The translations under genes were made by a program, and so were the position numbers. This document shows positions 41,556 through 50,438 of a stretch of DNA of 64,000 bases, piece by piece. The first letter of the stretch is position 1, and every line of letters starts with the position of its first letter. This stretch comes from Streptomyces sp. CA-210063 (GTDB lineage Bacteria > Actinomycetota > Actinomycetes > Streptomycetales > Streptomycetaceae), in contig NZ_CP102512.1 of NCBI RefSeq assembly GCF_024612015.1, positions 4,588,001 to 4,652,000 of the forward strand. The letters run 5' to 3'. Under the pieces are notes generated by a model. It searched no databases. It was not told the origin of the DNA and worked only from the letters and a program-made list of their open reading frames with translations.

Positions 41556-42005
41556 TTATTTACACCACAGGCCGGTTGCCCACCAGACGGCCACCAGGAA
41601 TGCGATAGGGGAGAGAGTGGTAAGACCTAGGGATGTGTACCACAGGCCGTCAGCCACGTCTGGCCAATCTTCGTCATTCGGGCTGGGGTCATCCTCTTTG
41701 AATTTTCCAGCTCTGATTTCACTGTCGAGTTCTCTATATGCGTGCTGATATCGAATATACGCCAGACCCATGCAAATGCCAGCAAGGGCGACCAGAGTGA
41801 AGATGACGGCTCTGAGCACTCGACTTGACTGATTGTAAATCGCTGCAGCGGCATCCCCAGCCATGATTGCAATGAAGAAAGCTGTCAAGGCTGCCGCAAC
41901 CCAGGCAACTTGCTTTGCTCGATACTCCAGCTGGTCCCGCACCCGGCCCTTGGTAGAGGGTGGGGCTGGCGGAGGCAAAGAAGTGGCACTCGATCCGCTA
42001 GACAT
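41556..42005 (-). CDS. Three-TM membrane protein
   Basis: The 149-residue protein starts at ATG 42005. Three hydrophobic segments are seen at about 34-52, 64-88 and 125-147, with an acidic loop (KEDDPSPNDEDWPD) between the second and third. It lies three bases after the stop of a small upstream gene, so the two are cotranscribed. No family was recognised. Two-gene sets of a small soluble protein and a small membrane protein are a frequent design of phage-borne defence or exclusion systems, but that is only suggestive. Confidence 0.65.
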   Translation of the reverse strand: MSSGSSATSLPPPAPPSTKGRVRDQLEYRAKQVAWVAAALTAFFIAIMAGDAAAAIYNQSSRVLRAVIFTLVALAGICMGLAYIRYQHAYRELDSEIRAGKFKEDDPSPNDEDWPDVADGLWYTSLGLTTLSPIAFLVAVWWATGLWCK

Positions 42006-42008
42006 GAC

Positions 42009-42302
42009 TCATACCCTTCGGATGAGGCCATTGAATAGCCATTCCCAAGCATTAAACGCTTGGTGAAGATCATCAAACGATAGCTCTGGTTCTTCGAACC
42101 GCGCTCTCGCCAGGCTCGCCACAGTTATAACCTCGGCAAAGTAAGCAGCCGATTCCGGCCCGATTTCAACTTCATTCACGAGAGAATCTAGTTCTTGCAG
42201 CAACTCGTAAGGGGGTGTTCCTTCGAGATTGAAGCTTCGGGCCGCTCGCTCGATTCCGCGCTGCACGCCAGAGTCAACGGGGGTTGCGCCAGGCTCCGCC
42301 AT
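42009..42302 (-). CDS. Small helical hypothetical protein
   Basis: The 97-residue protein starts at ATG 42302 with GGAGG upstream. It is acidic and helical (QRGIERAARSFNLEGTPPYELLQELDSLVNEVEIGPES...ARARFEEPELSFDDLHQAFNAWEWL). Its stop is three bases before the membrane-protein gene. No match to a known family came to mind. It may be a soluble partner of that membrane protein. Confidence 0.6.
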   Translation of the reverse strand: MAEPGATPVDSGVQRGIERAARSFNLEGTPPYELLQELDSLVNEVEIGPESAAYFAEVITVASLARARFEEPELSFDDLHQAFNAWEWLFNGLIRRV

Positions 42303-42884
42303 TGCGGGACCTCCAACACTCGATTACCATGCCGGTGTTTCGCACGTCGACTTCCCCCGAGCCCCCGAGCACTCACTCCAGTGTGAGACAGACCAGTACC
42401 GTTGTCGAACTGAGATTCTGCCATCAACCAGCCGCGGATGCCGAAAGTAAATTCTGCCCTCTCGTGCCCTTACGGGTTTACATGGGAATAGCAGCGTTTG
42501 CAGCGCCAATGGCGCAAGAGTAGGGGACCTGGGTCGTCTCGAAGGGTTCACCTGGCCGACCTGCATGCTCGGGGAGCAGTACAGCCGGAGCGCGCCCCTC
42601 CGCCTCGGCGAGGAGTGGCAACCGTGGGCCCGACTCGTCAAGGGAAGCCATCGAGGTCGCCGAGGTCGCTAGTGCCCTGGCGCCCAGACGACAAAGGCGC
42701 GACCTGGCGCAGGGGCAGCACTTGGGGCCCCGGGCGCGCTACTGATCGCCGCTCACCACCGTCCGTGACCCCTTTTCGCGATACCTCACTCAAGGTTCGA
42801 TGCCAGTCGCCCAGGGATCGGTGTCACAGGACAACTGGAGGTCACATCACGCTGGCCAGCCAGAACAGATCTAGAATCGAACGC
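42303..42884. other. Intergenic stretch without recognised gene
   Basis: This 580-base region separates minus-strand cargo genes from the plus-strand DUF6233-like gene. Its left half is noticeably less GC-rich than the phage genes. Possible frames in it have poor composition and lack good ribosome-binding sites. It should contain promoters for both flanking units. I see no repeat or RNA structure worth naming. Confidence 0.6.
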
Positions 42885-43238
42885 GTGAGCGACACACCGT
42901 CCCGGCTGGACCTGCTGCACTTCGCGAGGCGCGTCCTCGTGCAGCAGCATGAGGCAAACCTTGCCCAGCTGAACCGGTGGATCGCCGTCGAGGAGCAGCG
43001 GGAGGCGGCACGACAGAGGGCCGAAGAGCTCCGTCCACCTCCGCCAGAATGGCTGCTGGAGCGGAGTATCGGAGCCGGGAGCCCCGCCGTGCGGGTCCAC
43101 CAGGGCGGGTGCGTCATGGCGAGCGGCGTCCGACTCAAGCCCATCAGCGAGGAGCAGGCACGGCGGGCGCTGTACGAGCACGTCGAGGCCTGCCCATTCT
43201 GCACTCCGGATACGGTGCTCCAGGTCATCCCCGAGTAG
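42885..43238 (+). CDS. DUF6233-like protein
   Basis: Starting at GTG 42885 the product is 117 residues. It matches the Streptomyces DUF6233 pattern as I remember it: an N-terminal helix (LLHFARRVLVQQHEANLAQLNRWI), then RPPPPEWLLERSIGAG, VRVHQGGC and 'ARRALYEHVEACPFCTPDTVL' with the CxxC end. These proteins are numerous in Streptomyces and in their mobile elements, and their function is unknown. The four conserved positions around His, Cys and CxxC suggest a metal site. The longer in-frame upstream sequence is Arg/Pro-rich and non-coding. Confidence 0.75.
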   Translation: MSDTPSRLDLLHFARRVLVQQHEANLAQLNRWIAVEEQREAARQRAEELRPPPPEWLLERSIGAGSPAVRVHQGGCVMASGVRLKPISEEQARRALYEHVEACPFCTPDTVLQVIPE

Positions 43239-43322
43239 ACGGCGAGCACGCGACCATTCATGGGCGGAGGCTGATCACCTATCCGCTCGAACACTGTCAC
43301 ACTGCGCCCCGGCCACGATGGG

Positions 43323-43356
43323 CGGGAGCCCGTACCGAGTTCAGTACGGGCTCCCG
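43323..43356. terminator. Hairpin terminator between convergent genes
   Basis: CGGGAGCCCGTAC and its exact complement around an 8-base loop form a 13-bp stem between the ends of the DUF6233-like gene and the 43400-44860 gene. Confidence 0.8.
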
Positions 43357-43399
43357 TGAAACGACTCGCCCCTCGGGGTGTCGGCGACACCCCCACGCT

Positions 43400-44860
43400 T
43401 CAGTGGCCGTTCGCCTCACGCCACTTTTTGATCTGCGCTGCAATCTTGGTGTCCTTGCGCAGCTGGTCGGGAGTACCCGTGAACGCTTGCACGTCAGCCA
43501 GTAGCGTCCGATCCTGGCGATCAGTGAGCTTGGGAGCAATCAGGTTCAGCAACTCGCCCCACTTCTCCTGCGGCAGCTTGTCGGACAGCTTCGGAATGAC
43601 GGACCGAAAGGCGAACGCTCGAAGCGCGTACGCGGCCTGGCGGACGTCGAACCGCTCGATGAGCTCGATGTAGTACGGCTCAGCGTTCCAGGCGACACCG
43701 CGAGAATTTGTCATGAACACGTTCACTACGGTCGCCACGTAGGGGGCCGTCAGCAGCTCGGGCACCTCGCCATGCCGGCCAACGACGTCCTTGAGTCGAC
43801 GTGCGACCGGTGGCTCCTCGTAGAAGTTGTTCCACCCCTCGTGGGCACGCTTCAGGTCATCCAGGGCCTCCTGGATCTCCACGAGGCGATCGGACTCGGG
43901 CAGGTAGGCGGCTCCGCCATCGACCAGCTCCAGCAGCTCCTTGGCCCGCGACGCTCGATCCTTGTCCGCGTTGGCACGGAAGCGGGCGAGCTTGACTCCC
44001 AGTTCGCGACGCGTGTCCTCGTCGATAAAGGGCCAGAGCTCGGGCCACAGCCGACGGACATTGTCGAGGACATGGGGATCCGCGCTGTCGGGGGTGTAGA
44101 TGCCGAACAGTCCGTTGGCCAGGTTGTTGGCCTGGTCCGGAGGCAACCCGTCGAAGAACGTCGCCGCGTTCTTCAGCTCGGCGTCAGCAAGTCGCGAGGC
44201 TCGAACGTTGTGGAGGAGTCTCCCGATCTCCGCCACGACCGGCCGCGTCTTGAGCTGCATGACCTCCCTGATACAGGTCTGAAGCCAGTCGGCGAGCTTG
44301 AGTCCGGTCAGCTTCTCCACGTTCGGGTGCGCGGCGCTCGCGTGGTTCCGCATGTAGTTGATGTGGGTGAGTTGCTTATGGGCGACGTCGCTGATGAGCT
44401 GGATCTTGTTCGCGGCGTCGAGCAGAGCAGCGTCGTTGATCTTGGAGAGGTCATCGCGCGTCTGGAGCGTCGCCCGTCGGGCGGGGTCGGCCTCGGCGAG
44501 ATCGAAGAAGTACGCGACGTCGAAGTCCGCCACACGGTCTCGGAGCTGGGTGATCGTCTCGTCCCAGAGGTAGCTCAACGCGGCGTCGAAGAGGCCAGCC
44601 GCACCCGCCATGATCATTTTGGAGATGTACGGGGATCTGGCCAACTGGTCGATGTTCAGCTCGCCGAGCACGTGCGGCGTGTTGGTGAGGAGGATTTGCC
44701 GATCGCTGGCGCTGACGATGATGTTGTCCGTCGGCAGGCCCCACTCATCGAGCACCGTGAGCATGAACTCTTCGAAAGCCACCAGATCCGTACGGGCGGC
44801 GCTCAGCAGGTCCTTCCGCTCGGCGGGTGCCGGCAAGTTCGAAGAGACGTCTGCACTCAC
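43400..44860 (-). CDS. Hypothetical protein with HEPN-like RxxxxxxH motif
   Basis: I start at GTG 44860, preceded by AGGAGATCCA, giving 486 residues. The longer in-frame sequence beyond it is non-coding. The protein is helical throughout. Around residue 180 it has 'YMRNHASAAHPN', an Arg followed by six residues and a His, which matches the RX4-6H active site of HEPN ribonucleases. The surrounding helices fit that fold. No other domain was recognised. As cargo in a phage between portal and scaffold it could be an abortive-infection type RNase. That is a suggestion from one motif only. Confidence 0.6.
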   Translation of the reverse strand: MSADVSSNLPAPAERKDLLSAARTDLVAFEEFMLTVLDEWGLPTDNIIVSASDRQILLTNTPHVLGELNIDQLARSPYISKMIMAGAAGLFDAALSYLWDETITQLRDRVADFDVAYFFDLAEADPARRATLQTRDDLSKINDAALLDAANKIQLISDVAHKQLTHINYMRNHASAAHPNVEKLTGLKLADWLQTCIREVMQLKTRPVVAEIGRLLHNVRASRLADAELKNAATFFDGLPPDQANNLANGLFGIYTPDSADPHVLDNVRRLWPELWPFIDEDTRRELGVKLARFRANADKDRASRAKELLELVDGGAAYLPESDRLVEIQEALDDLKRAHEGWNNFYEEPPVARRLKDVVGRHGEVPELLTAPYVATVVNVFMTNSRGVAWNAEPYYIELIERFDVRQAAYALRAFAFRSVIPKLSDKLPQEKWGELLNLIAPKLTDRQDRTLLADVQAFTGTPDQLRKDTKIAAQIKKWREANGH

Positions 44861-45158
44861 TGGATCTCCTTCAACAGTGTCAAGGGGAACGTGCGCACCT
44901 CGGGATTGACTTCCGACAATGCGCAGATACTCACATCCCGGGCGCAGCTGGAGGCTACCGGCAACCCACTTCAACGTGGGCACCTTTTGAGCCGTGGCAC
45001 CTTCGGTCGATAGAGATCACAGAGGGTCGTACCGGCCGGCACGACCCACCTCGCCGTTGTCGCGGTCACGCAGCTGCGGTTATCCACAGTCCGGCACAGG
45101 CTTCGCCGAAGCAGCGTACGTTGCTGCTCCGAGTTGATCACAAGCACGGGGGTGCGCA

Positions 45159-45389
45159 ATGACGTACAGGGTCGACCTGGCGTTCCGGGTGGAGGAGGCG
45201 TTGGCCAGGCTCCCCGAGGAGGGTCAGCAGGAGATCTTCGAGACGATCGCGACGGCTCTGGTCCGACGGGACTCTTGGCCGCCGCCCGGCGGCTGGCGCG
45301 GGGCGTTCTGCTGGGGGCCGCTCTCGTGGGTGGCGTTCACTGCGTACCGCGACGGGATCGAGGTGTATGACCTGGGCTGGGCGGGCTGA
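45159..45389 (+). CDS. Small conserved protein, RelE/ParE-like size
   Basis: The 76-residue product has a helical first half (VEEALARLPEEGQQEIFETIATALV) and a beta-rich second half (GAFCWGPLSWVAFTAYRDGIEVYDLGWAG), an order reminiscent of RelE/ParE toxins. No antitoxin-like gene is adjacent. The 300 bases before it are without recognised genes. Family assignment is weak. Confidence 0.5.
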   Translation: MTYRVDLAFRVEEALARLPEEGQQEIFETIATALVRRDSWPPPGGWRGAFCWGPLSWVAFTAYRDGIEVYDLGWAG

Positions 45390-45390
45390 T

Positions 45391-45420
45391 GAGCCCCGCC
45401 GCATCAGGGCGGCGGGGCTC
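45391..45420. terminator. Hairpin terminator between convergent genes
   Basis: GAGCCCCGCCG, a short loop and CGGCGGGGCTC form a strong stem between the stop codons of the convergent genes 45159-45389 and 45450-45764. Confidence 0.8.
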
Positions 45421-45449
45421 CCGTTAGATCAACTGACCCGGGCGCGAGA

Positions 45450-45764
45450 CTAGTTGGCTCCCCCCATCGCCCAGTGGATCCCTCGCCGCTCCATGGCGGC
45501 CTCACGCTCAGCACGAGCTACGCGGCGATCCCGCTCCTCGGCGGTCTCCTGCCAGACGGTGATGTCGGCAACGCCTTCGACCTTGTAGCGACGGGCGAGG
45601 ATCGGCGCCAACTCCGCCACGGCCACCTTCTCTTCGCCGACTTCGAGGAAGGCCCCCACACTATGCGCGTGCCGACCGCGGACCTTGGTCCAGTAGCACT
45701 GCGGCTTACAGGTGCACGTGTAGGTGTAGCTGACCCTCCATCTGCGCTCCTGTGTAGCAGTCAC
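45450..45764 (-). CDS. Phage protein with Cys-rich N-terminus
   Basis: I take GTG 45764, with AAGGGG upstream, giving 104 residues. A GTG at 45785 is an alternative. The N-terminus contains 'YTYTCTCKPQCYWTK', a Cys cluster that may bind zinc. The remainder is charged and helical (TAEERDRRVARAEREAAMERRG). It is preceded by an AT-rich promoter-like motif also found near 63 kb. It follows the portal gene and belongs to the phage. Function is unknown. Confidence 0.6.
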   Translation of the reverse strand: MTATQERRWRVSYTYTCTCKPQCYWTKVRGRHAHSVGAFLEVGEEKVAVAELAPILARRYKVEGVADITVWQETAEERDRRVARAEREAAMERRGIHWAMGGAN

Positions 45765-45806
45765 ACCCAGCCCCTTTCTCCTCACGAGGGGTCACCCTCA
45801 ACCGAT

Positions 45807-45824
45807 ACCCTTATTTTATATGCA
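45807..45824 (-). promoter_or_regulatory. Phage promoter-like AT-rich motif, copy 1
   Basis: On the minus strand TGCATATAAAATAAGGGT, 43 bases before GTG 45764, in otherwise GC-rich DNA. It differs at one of 18 positions from a second copy at 63020-63037, which lies 48 bases before another phage gene. The TATAAAAT core resembles a -10 box. Confidence 0.6.
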
Positions 45825-46037
45825 TAGGTACTCAGGGGGGAGATCCGTACGCAAGATCTCAACCCCTGGACAACTGATTTCCGCAGCTCAGACAGTCCGG
45901 TTGCCCTTCGGTCCGGGAGGGGCCTGGGTCTGCACAGCCGCCGGCCCGGGTGCCGCCAAGGTCCGGAACGAACGCGTCGGCGACTGCCTTGAGATGGGAC
46001 CGGGTCCGGGCGTCCTCGGCGCGGGAGCGGCTGGCAA

Positions 46038-47909
46038 TCACCTGTCCTCCTCGGTGTCGTCCGGGTTCTCTCGCGCGGGCTCCGGCAGTGCGGGCGTGGG
46101 AATGAGAGGCGCAGGTCCAGTATCCGGATCCGCCTCCGGCAGGCCGAGGTACTCCCGCACGGCCGTGCTGTCGCCGGTGGCGTCGGCAAGGCGAGCGGCG
46201 GCGTCGAAGTCACGGGCCTGGATAAGGTCAATCTCGGTGGCCGCGCTGTCGATGGGGAATCCGCCGTCCATCAGCATGCGAACCGCGGTCTCCAGGGAGA
46301 TGACTCCGGCCTCGTATGCCTTGACGACCAGGTCGAGCACCGCGGCCTGGTCGGTGGGCGTGAGTGGGCCGAACGCCAGCCGCGCCGAGGGGAGTTCCCC
46401 CGATGGCCAGACTCGTCCGGCCTGGTAGAGGCGGGCGACGAACTTCAGCAGGAGCGTGTACTTGTGGTCGCGTACGAGCCGCATCTCCCCGATGAGGGAG
46501 TCCAGCGGGCCGAGCGCGAGTTCCAGGGCGTACCCGGAGGGCAGGGCGGTGGGGTCGAGGGTGCCCAACCCGGCTGAGGTGAGGCGGGAGTTGACCGCGA
46601 TCCGGTCGAGGAGGTGATCGGTGCGCTGCCGGAGTTCGGCGAGCTGTCCGGCTGTGTCGAGGACGTCCATGGAGCCGCCGTCGGCGAGCTGGACGACGGA
46701 GCCGGCCCGGAGCATGACCGGCTCGGGCTGGCCGGTGTTGCGGTTGACGGGCATGCGCGCCCCGGACACGGCGACGACGGGCGCTCCGGTCGTGGCAGAA
46801 GCGGCGGCCGAGTCGGTGTCCGTCGCGGACAGTTCGTCGAGGGCCTGGAGGACTCCGGCGAAGACGGGGCGGCCCCAGTGCTCGCCGGCGTCCGGGATCG
46901 TGTTCGGGACGTGCACAACCGGTAGGTAGTCGACCATCAGGTCCAGGCGGTCAAGGACTTCGCCGTCCGCGCGCTGCCGGTACGTGGCCTTGTCGGTGGG
47001 CAGGTTGTAGACGGTGTGGTGGCCCTTGAGATCCTTCAGCCGCCACTCGGCGTCGGTCAGGTAGCAGGTGACGGTGGACGGCCGGTCGGGCTGCCACGGG
47101 TACCTCCGCGTGATCCGGCCCTCGCTGTCGACGGCGTCGCCGGGGGTGAGGAGCGCCCAGCCGTTCCCGTCAACCACAGGTTCACGGCGGCCTCCGTCAG
47201 CGGCCGTCCGGGTGTGGGCGCCGATCGGCCCGAGTTCGTAGGTGATGCGCCGGACACGCTCCTCCGTACCGCGGTTCGGGTCGGCGGGGATCTGCCACGC
47301 GAAGTGCACGCGGTCCGGGTAGTCGGCCTGGTCGGCGTCGTCGTCGAAGTCAGGGAAGTAGAAGCCCGGGTCGTACACCGACAGGCGCGGCCGGGCCCGT
47401 GCCGGGTCCCAGGCGAGCGTGTACACGGTGTCACCGCCGCGTACGGCGACCCGCTCGGCCTGCTGCATCCGCATGGGCAGCAGCTCCTTCTCCGCCCAGG
47501 CCCGCAGGTCCTCCTGCAGACGGGCCGCGGTCTTCACTTCCCACGGGGGTTCGGAGTCGTCGACGGCGGGCGCGTCGACTCGCTCGGCTCCCGGCACGGT
47601 GATGGTCTGCCCGTCGCCGAGGAGGTAGCCGAGCGCGGTGTCGATCAGCTTGGCGGCGTCGCCGAGTTCACGCCGGTCGAGCGCCGACTCGTCGCCGCGT
47701 GTGACGGCGTGCAGTTGGCCGGCCTGGTTGTGGTCGTACGCGCCAGCGATCTTGTAGGCGGCCAGCCGTCGGAGATCCCCGTCCGGCACCCACGTGGGCA
47801 CGGTCTGGGACAGCATCCCGCCCGGCCGCCGCGGGTCCGCCATGTCCTGGCGGTAGTTGGCCCAGCTGAACGTGTCGATGATCAGGTCGCGTACGTCGCG
47901 CAGGCGCAC
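46038..47909 (-). CDS. Portal protein
   Basis: The 623-residue product starts at GTG 47909, preceded by GGAGGG. It has the layout of siphovirus portals: an N-terminal wing with 'RRPGGMLSQTVPTWVP' and 'AVTRGDESALDRRELGDAAKLIDTALGYLLGDGQTITV', a Trp/Arg-rich central clip ('TYRQRADGEVLDRLDLMVDYLPVVHVPN'), a long stem helix (about 425-500, 'LAELRQRTDHLLDRIAVNSRLTSAGLG...GYALELALGPLDSLIGEMR') and an acidic Pro-rich end. The length and its place between terminase and head genes agree. It forms the ring through which DNA is packaged. Confidence 0.88.
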   Translation of the reverse strand: MRLRDVRDLIIDTFSWANYRQDMADPRRPGGMLSQTVPTWVPDGDLRRLAAYKIAGAYDHNQAGQLHAVTRGDESALDRRELGDAAKLIDTALGYLLGDGQTITVPGAERVDAPAVDDSEPPWEVKTAARLQEDLRAWAEKELLPMRMQQAERVAVRGGDTVYTLAWDPARARPRLSVYDPGFYFPDFDDDADQADYPDRVHFAWQIPADPNRGTEERVRRITYELGPIGAHTRTAADGGRREPVVDGNGWALLTPGDAVDSEGRITRRYPWQPDRPSTVTCYLTDAEWRLKDLKGHHTVYNLPTDKATYRQRADGEVLDRLDLMVDYLPVVHVPNTIPDAGEHWGRPVFAGVLQALDELSATDTDSAAASATTGAPVVAVSGARMPVNRNTGQPEPVMLRAGSVVQLADGGSMDVLDTAGQLAELRQRTDHLLDRIAVNSRLTSAGLGTLDPTALPSGYALELALGPLDSLIGEMRLVRDHKYTLLLKFVARLYQAGRVWPSGELPSARLAFGPLTPTDQAAVLDLVVKAYEAGVISLETAVRMLMDGGFPIDSAATEIDLIQARDFDAAARLADATGDSTAVREYLGLPEADPDTGPAPLIPTPALPEPARENPDDTEEDR

Positions 47910-47999
47910 CGTGCCCTCCGGCGTTCCACCCCCGCGCCCGCCGTGATCAAGCGTAGACGCTCGCTCCGAGACGCCCTCATCCCCGACCGCCTGGTCGTC

Positions 48000-48563
48000 T
48001 CAGTCCGCTGGTGAGAGGCCCTTTTCCTTCAGCATGCGGGCGAGTTCCGCGTCCAGGCTTGGGTAGCCCCTCTCCTTCCCGTCGGCGATCCGTTCCTCGG
48101 CCTGCTGTCTTGCCCTGGGCACGCCGTACGACGCAGAGGGGTAGCCGTACCACCGGTACCGGGTCTCGAACCACTCCCGGCGTTTCGGATCGGCGATCTC
48201 GGCGGCCACCGTGTCCAGGTCGTCGAGCAGCGCCAGGACCTCTTGGTGGACCGAGAGGTACATCTCTCGGAGGCTCATGCTGCTGTCGCCGAGGCAGCTC
48301 CCCCCTTGCGGGGTGCCGCTGCCGTACCAGCGGATCGTCAGGTCCATCCCGATGAACCAGGTGGGAGGCGTCTTGTCCCTCTTCCTCCGGTTGCAGTCGT
48401 GGCAGACCGGCACGAGGTTCGTCGGGTCATCCGCGCCGCCATCGGCGAACGGGATCACGTGGTCCATAGTCTGCGAGGTGCCGCCGCAGTACATGCACTC
48501 GCCGTTGTTGGCCGTGAGTACTGCGAGCCATTCCCAGATCATGAACCGCCGACGGCGCCTCAT
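48000..48563 (-). CDS. HNH endonuclease
   Basis: Starting at ATG 48563 the protein is 187 residues and overlaps the lipoprotein gene by ATGA. It has a clear HNH motif: CMYCGG, then MDHVIPFADGGADDPTNLVPVC and HDCNRRKRDK, with the two CxxC pairs for structural zinc. HNH proteins next to terminase or portal often stimulate DNA packaging in cos-type phages. It precedes the portal gene by about 90 bases. A homing nuclease is the alternative. Confidence 0.88.
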   Translation of the reverse strand: MRRRRRFMIWEWLAVLTANNGECMYCGGTSQTMDHVIPFADGGADDPTNLVPVCHDCNRRKRDKTPPTWFIGMDLTIRWYGSGTPQGGSCLGDSSMSLREMYLSVHQEVLALLDDLDTVAAEIADPKRREWFETRYRWYGYPSASYGVPRARQQAEERIADGKERGYPSLDAELARMLKEKGLSPAD

Positions 48564-48925
48564 CCTGACGTCGTGGGGGCCGCCACGTTGACGTCCGTGC
48601 ATCCGGCGACCCAGGATTCGACGAGGTCCTGGCCGTACTTCTCGTCGAGGGCCTGCCGCTTCCACTCTGCACGACACTCCGGCACGTCCGGTACAGCTTC
48701 TACTGGGGACGTGCCGCCGCGCGCGAGCGCCGTGTCCCTCAGCAGCTCCCCTGCTGTGATGCCAGCGTTGCGAACCCTGATCCGCTCGTCGACTCGCTGT
48801 TGCGCCTCGGCCTTGGTTCGGTCGCTGTGCTCCTGCGCCGTCTCCTCCGAGCTACACCCCGCCAGTCCCCCGCCAACAGCCGCAACCAGTACGAGGCTTG
48901 CAGCCCATCTCCCCTGTCTCCCCAT
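48560..48925 (-). CDS. Small lipoprotein
   Basis: I start at ATG 48925, giving 121 residues. The N-terminal Arg is followed by a hydrophobic stretch and a LAGC lipobox near residue 24, so it is a secreted lipoprotein. The rest is Glu/Arg-rich and helical, with a Thr/Ser-rich C-terminus containing cysteines at about 88 and 111. A gene for a surface lipoprotein inside the packaging module is unusual and might exclude superinfecting phage. It overlaps the HNH gene by ATGA. Confidence 0.7.
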   Translation of the reverse strand: MGRQGRWAASLVLVAAVGGGLAGCSSEETAQEHSDRTKAEAQQRVDERIRVRNAGITAGELLRDTALARGGTSPVEAVPDVPECRAEWKRQALDEKYGQDLVESWVAGCTDVNVAAPTTSG

Positions 48926-48998
48926 GATCGGCGAGGCTAGCAGCAGCACGGCCGGTTCCCCGGCCGACGGCAACGGGGAGAGCGCCCAGCCCACCCGC

Positions 48999-50438
48999 CT
49001 ACTCGATCTCCCCAGCTGAGTCGTCCCGCCGCCTCAAACGAATGGGAGGCAACTCCTCAACTTCTACCAAATCGAAGATCGAATTACGCTCACTGGGGCG
49101 CAGGCTGCGCAAAATCGGCACAGCACTTTGCAAGAATTCTGACAAGTAGAACTTGGCTACCGTACGGCCCGACGCCGCCCTCTTAGTGAGATCACAGGCA
49201 AGCTGCCTACTCCCACCGCCAAGCGGCACGACCACCGATAGAACCGAAGAACGATTCCCCAGGGCGCTACTCAAATCCTGCAATAGATCATCCCGTGAAA
49301 TGTCGCTATGAGGGGGTGCCTTGTAATCGATCTTCCCACCGGCAGCCGATTCAAGGACGAGTTCGCTAATATTGAGCCCAGCGTCGCTCGCACGGTCCAG
49401 CAATTCAGCAAGCTCAACTGAGCCGTTTTCGATTTCTTCCATGAAGTCCATGGATGAGACCGAACCAACCGAGAAAATCGCGCGATAGCGATCCGTCGTG
49501 TAACCCAAAACCCCAGAGTGGACGAACCATCGCGGATCGGCCCCGAAATCCGTTTGAACAGGCACGTCGGAAATTCTCAGGCTCTTTGCCTTAAAATGAT
49601 CCAGATTGCTTTGAATCAACCGCTGAAGATTCTGAGAGTGCACCCCCAGCTCGATCTCACACACTCGCTCCAAAGTAATCCCGGCACCGATCCTTTGCCA
49701 GAATTCATCGTCTTCCGTTACTGCGATGTCAAGCAGAAGCTTCAACCCGACAGCGTCAAGCTCAGCGGTAACACCAGTGGCACCAGGGAAGCTCGAAGCC
49801 GGCGCTCCGGAACCCAACCAAACCGCATGCAACAAGCGAGTCAGTTGCCCAGCATGCGTGGGGGCAAGGAGGGACTCAGCAGCAACTACCGCGTCTCTCG
49901 TCGACTCAACCTCGGCCTGTTGCGCGGCAACAAAGCCTAGCCCGACAGCATCGCTTGTCGACCGGGCCCGATCCTCATCTACAAGGCCTCGACCACCTTG
50001 CAGAACAGCACGAGAGAGTAGCCCCAGAACAGGACGCTCTTGCCTTTCAGCAGAAAAGGCGTAGAGGCTTGCAGGGTCCGCAATCAGAGTGCTGGCACTG
50101 GCCGATTCTCGCCCAAGTTCTGCGATTTGGTGCGGGTTGCGAAGCGGAGCCAAAGGCATCAAGATCGGCTTCCGATCGGAGATTACCGCTACATCTTCCC
50201 TCAAGTACTCCGGATTCCCGCTCGTCCGAAGGTAGACCTGACGCTCCTCCTTCCCTTTATCCCAGCGCAGCACGAGGTCTGGGGCATAGGTGTGATTGAA
50301 ATAGTCCGTCGACTCAATCTCCACCGCCGCATCCGATGCCCGCAGGTTTGAGATTACCGCCCTCTTAATTGACTCAACGTTGCGCGCTGGATCATCCTCG
50401 ACGAGATCGGAGATGACAACGGTAAATTCGTTCATCAC
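48999..50438 (-). CDS. Hypothetical protein of a two-gene nuclease unit
   Basis: The 479-residue product overlaps the upstream nuclease-like gene by four bases (ATGA). The DNA is visibly less GC-rich than the phage genes around it. The protein has a mixed fold with acidic patches: an N-terminal beta part (FTVVISDLVEDDPAR), a helical centre (RDAVVAAESLLAPTHAGQLTRLLHAVWLGSG) and a beta-rich C-terminus ('LSVVVPLGGGSRQLACDLTKR'). No domain was recognised. Being coupled to a PD-(D/E)XK-like nuclease suggests a two-component defence or restriction unit. Confidence 0.6.
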   Translation of the reverse strand: MMNEFTVVISDLVEDDPARNVESIKRAVISNLRASDAAVEIESTDYFNHTYAPDLVLRWDKGKEERQVYLRTSGNPEYLREDVAVISDRKPILMPLAPLRNPHQIAELGRESASASTLIADPASLYAFSAERQERPVLGLLSRAVLQGGRGLVDEDRARSTSDAVGLGFVAAQQAEVESTRDAVVAAESLLAPTHAGQLTRLLHAVWLGSGAPASSFPGATGVTAELDAVGLKLLLDIAVTEDDEFWQRIGAGITLERVCEIELGVHSQNLQRLIQSNLDHFKAKSLRISDVPVQTDFGADPRWFVHSGVLGYTTDRYRAIFSVGSVSSMDFMEEIENGSVELAELLDRASDAGLNISELVLESAAGGKIDYKAPPHSDISRDDLLQDLSSALGNRSSVLSVVVPLGGGSRQLACDLTKRAASGRTVAKFYLSEFLQSAVPILRSLRPSERNSIFDLVEVEELPPIRLRRRDDSAGEIE

